From an uncultured Gemmatimonadota bacterium (lineage in GTDB: Bacteria > Gemmatimonadota > Gemmatimonadetes > Longimicrobiales > Gaopeijiaceae), in the NCBI GenBank assembly GCA_938030915.1, contig CALHIO010000281.1:1-7494 (forward strand): 7,494 nucleotides of DNA, in the 5' to 3' direction. The notes beneath the pieces were generated by a model, which ran no database searches, had not been told where the DNA came from, and saw nothing but the letters and a program-made list of their open reading frames with translations. Shown here one piece after another: positions 1-5,873 of the stretch. Both the position numbers and the translations under genes were made by a program. Positions within the stretch are counted from its first letter, which is position 1, and every line of letters begins with the position of its first letter.

Positions 1-482
1 CGCATGTCAGGACGACCACCGCGCATGCCCGGACGGCCACCGCGTCCCGCGCTCGCACGGCCACGGGCGAACGCTCTGCGCTCACGAACCACGCCATCGA
101 AGGTCTGAAGCTGTCGCTCGTTCAGAATCCCCTCGAGCCGAGACCGCGAGTCACTACGGGACCGGAAAAGCGCATCCCGCCGCTCCTGCATGTGCGTCAT
201 CATCTCGCTGCGCTCGATCTGGCCGGCGCGCAGACGAGACCGCATCTCGTCCATTCGGGCGCGCTCCTCGCTCACCCGAGCGAGACGCTCAACCCGCCAC
301 GCCTCCAGCTCGTCCATCTGTGCGTCGTCCAGTTCGAGTCGCTCACGCATCGACATGATGCCTTCGACGTCTATTACGCCTCGCGGTCCGCGTCGGCGCT
401 CCTCATCCTGTGCAGCCGCGTCACCCACACCGAGAGTGAGGACGGCAGTCAGCACCAGGGTCAACTTCTGATTGCGGTTCAT
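1..482 (-). CDS. Spy/CpxP-like periplasmic protein with Arg/Gly-rich tail (3'-truncated by window edge)
   Basis: The frame opens at ATG 482-480 and stays open to the edge of the window, giving 160 visible residues with the C-terminus missing. A GGGAG ribosome site lies at 495-491, 8 nt before the start. Residues 1-25 form a typical signal peptide: a short basic start (MNRNQK), a hydrophobic core, and a likely cut after AAA before QDEE. The body is charged and helical. It carries two segments resembling the LTxxQ motif of the Spy/CpxP family, LELDDAQMDEL (about 55-65) and ILNERQLQTFDG (about 121-132), separated by Arg/Glu/Met-rich helix. After about residue 140 the chain turns into low-complexity RGGRPxM repeats. 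Family members are small periplasmic chaperones or metal/stress sensors; a role here is inferred only from this pattern. Met is abundant (MMTHM), which could suit metal binding. The gene follows the decarboxylase genes by 98 nt and may have its own promoter or be read through. Confidence 0.75.
   Translation of the reverse strand, partial: MNRNQKLTLVLTAVLTLGVGDAAAQDEERRRGPRGVIDVEGIMSMRERLELDDAQMDELEAWRVERLARVSEERARMDEMRSRLRAGQIERSEMMTHMQERRDALFRSRSDSRSRLEGILNERQLQTFDGVVRERRAFARGRASAGRGGRPGMRGGRPDM
3..44 (-). repeat. 21-nt in-frame tandem repeat encoding RGGRPxM
   Basis: Positions 3-23 and 24-44 match at 18 of 21 bases and encode RGGRPDM and RGGRPGM on the minus strand, in frame with the Spy/CpxP-like gene. 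The next codon begins CG, so the array may continue beyond the window edge; its total length cannot be seen. Two of the three mismatches are silent and one changes Gly to Asp, so the units have diverged under coding constraint rather than being a fresh copy. The encoded segment is basic, flexible and probably disordered. Confidence 0.7.
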
Positions 483-515
483 CGTTCCAGCTCCCGCGCA
501 CCAACCAAGGGATCA

Positions 516-538
516 GAGCCGCATTCGACTGCAGGCTC
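516..538. other. Imperfect inverted repeat (hairpin) between operon end and Spy-like gene
   Basis: GAGCCGCA at 516-523 pairs with TGCAGGCTC at 530-538 (8 base pairs with one bulged base), leaving a 6-nt loop. It lies in the 98-nt gap, 43 nt beyond the stop codon of the decarboxylase beta gene and 34 nt before the ATG of the Spy-like gene. No T-run follows on the minus strand, so it is not a classical intrinsic terminator. It could be a 3' end-stabilising hairpin, a leader structure or chance. The rest of the gap (483-580) shows only a perfect 10-bp palindrome, GAGTCGACTC (560-569), and no convincing promoter. Confidence 0.3.
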
Positions 539-580
539 CGTCATGAATGTGTGTATTGGAGTCGACTCGGCACGGGTTCG

Positions 581-1201
581 TTAAACCCCGCTCGAGAGCG
601 CTGCGCGCATGATCTCGGACCACTCGGCGAGCGAGTGCTGAAGGTACCGGGCCTGCTCCTTGCCCGACCGTCCGATCGGCCCCTGTTGACCCGGCTCGGT
701 CACCACGTGGACGAACGTCGGGCCAGTACCGGTGAGCACGTCCGGGACCGCTTCAGCCCAGGCATGCGCATCGTCGAATCGATACACCGTACGGAAGCCT
801 GCAGCCTCGGCCATGGCTGCGTAATTGACGCGACCGGACGCAGCGACAGGCTGGTGGCCGGTGATCTCGTATTCCCCGTTGTCGCATACCACCAGGACGA
901 AGTTCGAGGCGGCTGCGCCGACGGCGGTGGCGAGCGTGCCGAGGCACATCAGCATGCTGCCGTCGCCGTTCAGGCAGACGACGCGACGGCCGGGCTGCGC
1001 AAGCGCGATGCCCAGCGCCAGGTCGGCGGCGTGCCCCATCGCGCTGTCCGCGGACGCGAAGTCCAGATCACTGCTCGACAGCAGCCCCCAGGGCCGGACG
1101 ACGCTCATCGTGGTCACGACCACCTCGTCCGTGCGGTACCGGGCAAGCGGCTCCAGGACCTGGGCAACAGTCAGCATCGGTCTGCCGGGATCCCCGCCCA
1201 T
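581..1201 (-). CDS. ThDP-dependent 2-oxoacid decarboxylase, beta subunit (sulfopyruvate/phosphonopyruvate decarboxylase type)
   Basis: This 206-residue protein is the pyrophosphate-binding half of a thiamine-diphosphate enzyme. The diagnostic motif is GDGS at residues 79-82, followed after about 25 residues by CDNGEYEITG (106-115); together the GDG and DN bind Mg2+ and the diphosphate. Before it lies SADSAMGHAADLALGIALAQP (about 50-70), the glycine/alanine-rich segment that precedes GDG in this family. The N-G-x-Y-x-I-T-G pattern resembles ComE and the C-terminal half of phosphonopyruvate decarboxylase more than acetolactate synthase. The start is ATG 1201-1199, sharing its A with the TGA of the alpha gene (TGATG) and preceded by GAGG at 1214-1211; Met9 is a weaker alternative start. 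The overlap implies coupled synthesis of an alpha-beta complex in the cytoplasm. The expected reaction is non-oxidative decarboxylation of a 2-oxo acid to an aldehyde. The tail after residue 168 (TEPGQQGPIGRSGKEQ) does not match a substrate signature I know, so the true substrate is open. Confidence 0.85.
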   Translation of the reverse strand: MGGDPGRPMLTVAQVLEPLARYRTDEVVVTTMSVVRPWGLLSSSDLDFASADSAMGHAADLALGIALAQPGRRVVCLNGDGSMLMCLGTLATAVGAAASNFVLVVCDNGEYEITGHQPVAASGRVNYAAMAEAAGFRTVYRFDDAHAWAEAVPDVLTGTGPTFVHVVTEPGQQGPIGRSGKEQARYLQHSLAEWSEIMRAALSSGV

Positions 1202-1734
1202 CAGTCCAGACCTCGAGTCAGAACGAGTGCCGAGGGAAGGCGTGCATCCCTGGCCGAACGGATCAGATCTTCCAGGGCGAGGACCGGATCGTCATCCGCA
1301 TCACAACGGCGAAACGGAATCCCCCAGGCGTCGAGCGTCGGCTCCGTGAGGAGGGCGGTCGAGTCCACATCGGGGCGTGTGAGGAGTTCACGAGTCCGGG
1401 GGTCATCTCGAGTAATCCCCGCCTTCAGCATCTTCGCATATCCGCGGCCCGTCACCATGAACGGGATCGGTGCGCCCATGCGCTGCGCAGTTCCGCGAAT
1501 GCCATCGCCCGCTTCCAGCAGTCCGGTGTTCTGGATGACGACGAGAGGCGAGGCTCCACCGAGCCAAAGACCGGCGGCCACCGCAAAGGCCTCTCCTTCG
1601 CGGGTCACCGTAATGAGGCGGATCATCGGGTGTCTGAGGATCTGATCGAAGAGAGGGCCCGACGTGTTGTCGGGAATCCCGACCACGTGCGTGATCCCGG
1701 CCCTCATGAGACCGTCGATCGTCCTCCTCGCCAT
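1201..1734 (-). CDS. ThDP-dependent 2-oxoacid decarboxylase, alpha subunit (sulfopyruvate decarboxylase ComD type)
   Basis: This 177-residue protein is the pyrimidine-binding half of the split decarboxylase. It opens with the family pattern AGITHVVGIPDNTSGPLFD (about 12-30). Residues 44-55 (TREGEAFAVAAG) align by spacing with the catalytic-glutamate segment of ThDP enzymes, making Glu46 the likely residue that activates the cofactor aminopyrimidine. Residues 65-72 (VVIQNTGL) match the MQNSGL segment of ComD and phosphonopyruvate decarboxylase, and TGRG (95-98) fits the SxRG position that follows. In relatives such as ComDE the two halves form a cytoplasmic complex making sulfoacetaldehyde from sulfopyruvate; AepY-type enzymes are fused and use phosphonopyruvate. 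The start ATG 1734-1732 is the only option near the upstream stop: the permease TAA lies in the same frame with one codon (GAC) between. I see no Shine-Dalgarno site before it, so translation probably depends on ribosomes finishing the permease. The exact substrate cannot be read from sequence. Confidence 0.85.
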   Translation of the reverse strand: MARRTIDGLMRAGITHVVGIPDNTSGPLFDQILRHPMIRLITVTREGEAFAVAAGLWLGGASPLVVIQNTGLLEAGDGIRGTAQRMGAPIPFMVTGRGYAKMLKAGITRDDPRTRELLTRPDVDSTALLTEPTLDAWGIPFRRCDADDDPVLALEDLIRSARDARLPSALVLTRGLD

Positions 1735-1737
1735 GTC

Positions 1738-3081
1738 TTACGCGCGCGAGCCGTTCGATCGGGTGGTGATGATACCCGCGACGAGCATCGCCAGCAGCAT
1801 CAAGCCAGCGCCCAGAGCCAACTGTGGCTGCGTCCACACGATGATCACGAGGATCGCGATGTAGAGCGCGATGGTGATCGCCGGCAGAACCGGATGCCCC
1901 GGCATCCGGAAGGGTCGCTCGAGCTCCGGCCGGGTCGCGCGCAGGCGGAAGTACCCGAGGAGCACCATCGTATCAACCGTGATCGCGACGGTCATCATGA
2001 ATCGGATCAGGAGGCTGAAGCTTCCGGAGAGCGCGAGCAGCCCGATCCAGGCGGAGATCACATACAGCGCGTTCCGCGGAGTTCCACGCGCATCGACCTG
2101 ACCGAGCGCTCGGGGTGCAAGGCCGTGGCGGGCGAGCCCGTACGCAACCCGCGGGAGTCCTAGGAAGTTCACGTTGGCGCTGCTGATCAGGATGAGGAGG
2201 CTCGCGACCAGAACCATCGTCGCAGCCCCATCGCCGAACACGGCAGCCGTTGCCCGCACCGCCACGTCCAGATCGGACTCCGCCATCTCGGCGGGCGTCA
2301 GCGCCACGAGGTACGAAACGTTGATCAACAGGTAGAGCACCATGACGGACACGGCGCCGCCGAGGAGGATCTTCGGCAATGCCGTACCCGGCTCCACGAC
2401 CTCTTCGGACATCTTCGCCGCATCCTCCCAGCCGTAGTAGGCGAAGGAGATCGACTGGTAGGCGAGCGCATACCCGAGCAAGCCGACGGCTTCGCCACTC
2501 ACCATGGATCCCGTACCGATCCCGGAGGCATTGCCCCCAGCGATCCCCACGGCAGCAATCGCAAGGATGATCACGACCTTGATAGCCGTGGTGACGTTCT
2601 GGAACGTCGTACTGGCCTTCAGGCCCCGCGTGTGCAGCAGGAAATACGCAAGCACGACCGAGAGCGCGACGATACCCACCCATGGGCCCTCGGGCGCACC
2701 CGCGCTGTCCCCGATCAGGAGGAAGATGTACGTCGAGATCAGGACCGCCTTCGACGCCCCGCTGAAGCCCCGCGTCACGATGACTTCCGACCATCCGGCG
2801 ACGAAGCCCATCGTGTCTCCCCACGCATGACGGGCAAAGACGTACTTCCCACCGGCCTCGGGGAAGGCCGCTGCCATTTCGGCGAGGACCAGCGTGCTCA
2901 ATCCCGCGACGATCCCCCCGAAGAACCACATGCCCAGAATGATCACCGGGTCCTGCAGCTGGGCCGCGATCAGGCCAGGGGTACCCAGGATACCCGCGCC
3001 GATGACGATACCGACCGTCACGGCGAGGCCATCACGCACTCGCAGAACGCGCTTTAGCTGCGGCTGGCTCGAATCGCTCAA
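1738..3081 (-). CDS. APC-superfamily amino acid permease
   Basis: This 447-residue protein has about 12 predicted hydrophobic segments, the usual size of the amino acid/polyamine/organocation (APC) family. The substrate-binding unwound helix 1 is clear at residues 24-36 (GIVIGAGILGTPG). It is followed by the conserved FPEAGGKYVFARHAWG (73-88), the helix-6 region FAYYGWEDAAKMSEEVVEPGT (about 213-233), and the late cytoplasmic pattern RPELERPFRMPGHPVLP (384-400). The overall look is closest to the LAT/SteT-like branch of amino acid transporters and exchangers. The likely role is inner-membrane uptake or exchange of an amino acid or related zwitterion. The start is TTG at 3081-3079, supported by GGAG at 3092-3089 (7-nt spacing) and by the short N-terminus before helix 1; no in-frame ATG or GTG exists in the 61-nt gap upstream. 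It is placed between the lut genes and the decarboxylase genes, so it probably imports the substrate of this pathway, but its specificity cannot be told from sequence. Confidence 0.88.
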   Translation of the reverse strand: MSDSSQPQLKRVLRVRDGLAVTVGIVIGAGILGTPGLIAAQLQDPVIILGMWFFGGIVAGLSTLVLAEMAAAFPEAGGKYVFARHAWGDTMGFVAGWSEVIVTRGFSGASKAVLISTYIFLLIGDSAGAPEGPWVGIVALSVVLAYFLLHTRGLKASTTFQNVTTAIKVVIILAIAAVGIAGGNASGIGTGSMVSGEAVGLLGYALAYQSISFAYYGWEDAAKMSEEVVEPGTALPKILLGGAVSVMVLYLLINVSYLVALTPAEMAESDLDVAVRATAAVFGDGAATMVLVASLLILISSANVNFLGLPRVAYGLARHGLAPRALGQVDARGTPRNALYVISAWIGLLALSGSFSLLIRFMMTVAITVDTMVLLGYFRLRATRPELERPFRMPGHPVLPAITIALYIAILVIIVWTQPQLALGAGLMLLAMLVAGIITTRSNGSRA

Positions 3082-3088
3082 GGCATGA

Positions 3089-3092
3089 CTCC
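3089..3092 (-). promoter_or_regulatory. Ribosome binding site deciding the TTG start of the permease
   Basis: GGAG (minus strand, 3092-3089) lies 7 nt before TTG 3081-3079, a good spacing. The nearby ATG at 3086-3084 is only 2 nt from GGAG, is out of frame with the permease and stops after two codons (ATG CCT TGA). The TTG is therefore the better start. Confidence 0.6.
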
Positions 3093-3142
3093 GGCTCGGG
3101 AAGACCGTGAACAGGTGGGTGACGGTACGTGCCGAACGGCGC

Positions 3143-3730
3143 CTAGGCCAATACGGCGATCACTCGACCCGGGCCGTGCACGCCTTTCACCATCACCTGA
3201 CCGATATCCGCCGACTTGGATGGACCGGAATGCAGCCCGATCGCCGCAGAGAGATCACCACGGGCCGACTCGAACGCGTCCGCTACCGTCGCGTGTACCG
3301 TAGACCTGTCCACGAGCACGACGAGCACGGGAGGAAGAAGCTGGGCGCGGCGGCCATCTCGTGCGTCCATCATCAGAGATCCGGTCTCGGCGATGGCGCC
3401 GCGCGCCATGGACACACCCACATCGGCGGCATGCTCGTCACCCGGATTGATCCGCGTAGGCCCGAGGTCGGCGATCCCGGGCGGAACCCCTGCACCCATG
3501 GAGAGATGCTGGAACTCGGCCAGGAAAGTCCGAAGCCAGTCGTCCCGCTCGACGGTGCCGGACACGTGGACGACTTCTCCGCCAGCCTGCGTGAACATCG
3601 CCTCGAACCCCTCCAGTGGTGGAGGCGGCTCGACGGGTCTCCATCCGCCGAAGCGGCCAGGATGTTCGACCGGCGTCCGGCGTTCACGCGCTGCCCGAAT
3701 GGCCGTGAGGATCTGGTCGCGCGTGTTCAT
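3143..3730 (-). CDS. lutC: LUD-domain lactate utilization protein LutC (YkgG family)
   Basis: This 195-residue protein is a single LUD domain. The family marks are GAIAETGSLMM (111-121), LLPPVLVVLV (131-140), the glycine/serine turn SGPSKSADI (168-176), and GVHGPGR (183-189) near the C-terminus. LutC works with LutA and LutB as the LutABC iron-sulfur complex that oxidises L-lactate to pyruvate in bacteria such as Bacillus subtilis; its exact part in catalysis is not settled. It is shorter than the roughly 230-240 residues I recall for B. subtilis LutC and E. coli YkgG, with a compact, proline-rich linker (residues 32-38) after the N-terminal helix, but the core motifs are all present. The ATG (3730-3728) overlaps the lutB stop as ATGA and has AAGGA at 3740-3736, 5 nt ahead, so the genes are coupled. 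Given its neighbours, the substrate here may be a 2-hydroxy acid other than lactate. Confidence 0.9.
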   Translation of the reverse strand: MNTRDQILTAIRAARERRTPVEHPGRFGGWRPVEPPPPLEGFEAMFTQAGGEVVHVSGTVERDDWLRTFLAEFQHLSMGAGVPPGIADLGPTRINPGDEHAADVGVSMARGAIAETGSLMMDARDGRRAQLLPPVLVVLVDRSTVHATVADAFESARGDLSAAIGLHSGPSKSADIGQVMVKGVHGPGRVIAVLA

Positions 3731-5133
3731 TCGATTCCTTCGCGCCAGAGATCACGGAACGATCGGGGGCTCGGCGATGGAGCGTCCCGCTCCTGTACCC
3801 ACCCGCTGAGCACAGGCAGCGCTCGGCCTGCTGCGCGCCACGGCGTCCAGCGCAGTGCGCTGGCAGCCGCCGAGAACGCACCGGGACGCTCGGCCAGACC
3901 GGCGTAGGCCTTCATCCCGAGTCGCTCTGCTGTGGAGTTACGGCCTTCGTCTACCGTCCGTTCTCGCCAGTGGATCAGCAGCTCGGGAATCGGAATGCGA
4001 ACAGGGCATACATCCGTGCAGGCCCCGCACAGGCTCGAGGCATGGGGGAGAGGGAGGGCGCGGTCTAGGCCGAGAAGGCCGGGTGATATGATCGCTCCGA
4101 TCGGCCCGGAGTAGGTCCACCCGTAGGCGTGTCCACCCGTCTGACGGTACACCGGGCAGATGTTCAGGCACGCTCCGCAACGGACACACCGAAGTGCTTC
4201 CCATGCGACATCATCCTCGAACAGGGTCGTCCGCCCATTGTCGACGAGGACCACGTGGACCTCTTCCGGGCCATCGACCTCATCCCCCGTCCTCGGCCCC
4301 TGAATCAGGGACACGAAGAGACCGATCGGCTGCCCCGTTGCCGCCCGAGCCGTGAGTTGGAGGAGGCCCGCCAGATCTTCGAAGCGCGGCACGACCTTCT
4401 CGATCCCGACGAGCGCGACATGGACCCTCGGCACCGACGTCGTCAGTCTGATGTTTCCTTCGTTCTCGATGAGCGCCACCGTCCCGGTATCGGCCGCAAG
4501 AAAGTTGCCACCGGAGATCCCGAGATCCGCCGAGAGAAAGTCTTCGCGAAGGGCCGCTCGAGCCGCCGCAGCCAGCTCGTCGGGCTCCGAGTCGAGTGGT
4601 GTGCCGAGCCGCTCGTGAAAGAGCACCCTGCAGTCGTCCAGCGACCTATGTATGGCGGGGCCGACGATGTGACTCGGTGGCTCGTCGAGGAGCTGGATGA
4701 TGTACTCGCCCAGATCGGTCTCCACCGGGCGAACACCGAGGGATTCGAGATGGGCGTTCACGTCGAGCTCCTCACTGAGCATGCTCTTGCTCTTCACCAC
4801 CGTACGAACGCCATGCGTCTCCACGACCTTTGCGATCACACGATGTACGTCTTCGGCGGTGGCCGCCCAGTGTACGTGAACCCCGTTGCGGACAAGGCTG
4901 CGTTCAGCCTGCTCCAGGTACTGGTCCAGGTGAGTCAGCGCGTGCCCCTTCACGTCTCTTGCCCAATCGCGCCAGCGGTCCGATTCGACATCCGCGTAGG
5001 CGTGCGCACGCAGGGAGTCGAAGGTACGCGTCGCGGATCCCACCGAGTCCCGAACCATCGGCGTCTCCCGCAGGCTATGCGCTGCCGCCTCCCGATACGC
5101 TCCGGGCCGGTACTCCGGCGACGATCCGGTCAT
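3727..5133 (-). CDS. lutB: LutB-like LUD/iron-sulfur protein (YkgF/LldF family)
   Basis: This 468-residue protein has the full LutB layout. An N-terminal LUD domain covers about residues 60-305, with VVKSKSMLSEEL (112-123), the nucleotide/substrate-type turn GISGGNFLAADTGTVALIENEGN (about 205-227) and LFVSLIQGPRTGD (272-284). A two-cluster ferredoxin-like module follows: CVRCGACLNICP (Cys316, 319, 322, 326) and LCGACTDVCP (Cys369, 372, 376). Between them lies the LutB hallmark GGHAYGWTYSGPIGAI (333-348). The seven cysteines fit two [4Fe-4S] clusters with one ligand not obvious from spacing, as is usual in this family. It is a cytoplasmic or membrane-peripheral electron-transfer subunit of the 2-hydroxy acid (L-lactate) oxidising LutABC complex. 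The length matches the family (about 470). ATG 5133-5131 overlaps the lutA stop (ATGA) and is preceded by GAGGGGG at 5145-5139. Lactate is the known substrate; a different hydroxy acid is possible here. Confidence 0.93.
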   Translation of the reverse strand: MTGSSPEYRPGAYREAAAHSLRETPMVRDSVGSATRTFDSLRAHAYADVESDRWRDWARDVKGHALTHLDQYLEQAERSLVRNGVHVHWAATAEDVHRVIAKVVETHGVRTVVKSKSMLSEELDVNAHLESLGVRPVETDLGEYIIQLLDEPPSHIVGPAIHRSLDDCRVLFHERLGTPLDSEPDELAAAARAALREDFLSADLGISGGNFLAADTGTVALIENEGNIRLTTSVPRVHVALVGIEKVVPRFEDLAGLLQLTARAATGQPIGLFVSLIQGPRTGDEVDGPEEVHVVLVDNGRTTLFEDDVAWEALRCVRCGACLNICPVYRQTGGHAYGWTYSGPIGAIISPGLLGLDRALPLPHASSLCGACTDVCPVRIPIPELLIHWRERTVDEGRNSTAERLGMKAYAGLAERPGAFSAAASALRWTPWRAAGRALPVLSGWVQERDAPSPSPRSFRDLWREGIE

Positions 5134-5873
5134 GCCGACCCCCTCGGCGCTTCTGCACCCGCGACACCTTGCCAGAGCAGACTCGCCAGATGCCGGAATG
5201 GTACGGGGAGCTCACGTCGCCCGGCACGTCCTGAGAGCTGCAGAAGGCAGCCACCATCCGCCGAGGTCACGACGTCGACATCGGGCAAGGTATCGAGCTT
5301 GTGATCCGCCATCGCAGCAGACACCTCAGGCAGCTTCGCGGAAAACGTCCCGCCGAAGCCACAGCACTCTCGGTCCGCGGACCACTCGATCACCTCGGCC
5401 CCGCACGACCGAAGCAGGGTCACCGGCTGGTCGGAGACCCCGAGTTCCCGGAGCGCGTGGCATCCGTGGTGGTATGCGACCCGATGACCGGTCAGCCCAT
5501 CGCCCAGTTCTTCGCAGTCCGCGACCGATACCAGAAATTCGGACAACTCGTACGTGCGAGCGGCGAGATCCTCCGCGGCTGCCCGTGCCTCATCCGTATC
5601 GCTCAAGCCGGAATACATGGAGCGCACCATACCCGCACAACTGCCGGATGGAAGCACTACATACTCTGCGTCGGCGAACACCTGCGTCGTATGCCGCATC
5701 ATCCTGAGCGCTTCTCTACGATGCCCGGAATTGAAGGCGGGCTGTCCACAGCACGTCTGGTCGGTCGGGAACGAGACCTCCGCTCCCACATGACGCAGGA
5801 GGCGCACCGCATCCGCGCACGCCTCCGCGAAGAACTGGTCTCCGAGACACGTCACGAAGAGAGCGACCCTCAT
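5130..5873 (-). CDS. lutA: LutA-like CCG-domain Fe-S oxidoreductase subunit (YkgE/LldE family)
   Basis: This 247-residue protein consists of two CCG (cysteine-rich, DUF224) domains like those in HdrB and GlpC. Domain 1 has Cys9 (FVTCLGDQF), TCCGQPAFNSGH (40-51) and PSGSCAGM (75-82). Domain 2 has YHHGCHALRELG (134-145), ECCGFGGTFS (169-178) and ADGGCLLQL (205-213). In this family these cysteines bind [4Fe-4S] clusters, including non-cubane types in HdrB, and LutA pairs with LutB and LutC to pass electrons from lactate oxidation. Length and the FNSGHR and FGGTFS signatures match LutA closely. The start ATG 5873-5871 overlaps the TGA of the upstream membrane-protein gene as ATGA, with AGGTG at 5883-5879 as ribosome site. 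The gene therefore depends on translation of the upstream membrane gene. It is cytoplasmic, probably associated with the membrane quinone pool through its complex. No truncation or missing cysteine is seen. Confidence 0.92.
   Translation of the reverse strand: MRVALFVTCLGDQFFAEACADAVRLLRHVGAEVSFPTDQTCCGQPAFNSGHRREALRMMRHTTQVFADAEYVVLPSGSCAGMVRSMYSGLSDTDEARAAAEDLAARTYELSEFLVSVADCEELGDGLTGHRVAYHHGCHALRELGVSDQPVTLLRSCGAEVIEWSADRECCGFGGTFSAKLPEVSAAMADHKLDTLPDVDVVTSADGGCLLQLSGRAGRRELPVPFRHLASLLWQGVAGAEAPRGSA

Noticed and set aside
550..580. Possible promoter for the Spy-like gene on the minus strand
   Set aside because: No pair of -35 and -10 hexamers with acceptable spacing could be found; CAATAC near 557 is too far from consensus to support a call.
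190..584. Plus-strand small open frames (93 and 130 codons) over the Spy-like gene
   Set aside because: They lie opposite a frame with a signal peptide, ribosome site and LTxxQ-like motifs; their Ser/Arg-rich products show no features of their own.
551..1645. Plus-strand open frame of 364 codons opposite the decarboxylase subunits
   Set aside because: It covers two clear ThDP-enzyme genes on the other strand and its translation is low-complexity and Arg-rich without motifs, so it is a codon-bias artefact.
3131..3140. Inverted repeat GCCGAACGGC just after the lutC stop, considered as a terminator
   Set aside because: The stem is only four base pairs with a two-base loop and no T-run follows, so it cannot act as an intrinsic terminator; the permease is probably co-transcribed with lutC.
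4129..5304. Plus-strand open frame of 391 codons opposite lutB
   Set aside because: It lies antisense to the confidently identified lutB gene and part of lutA. Its product is rich in Arg/Pro/Ser/His with no recognisable domain, typical of shadow frames in GC-rich coding DNA.
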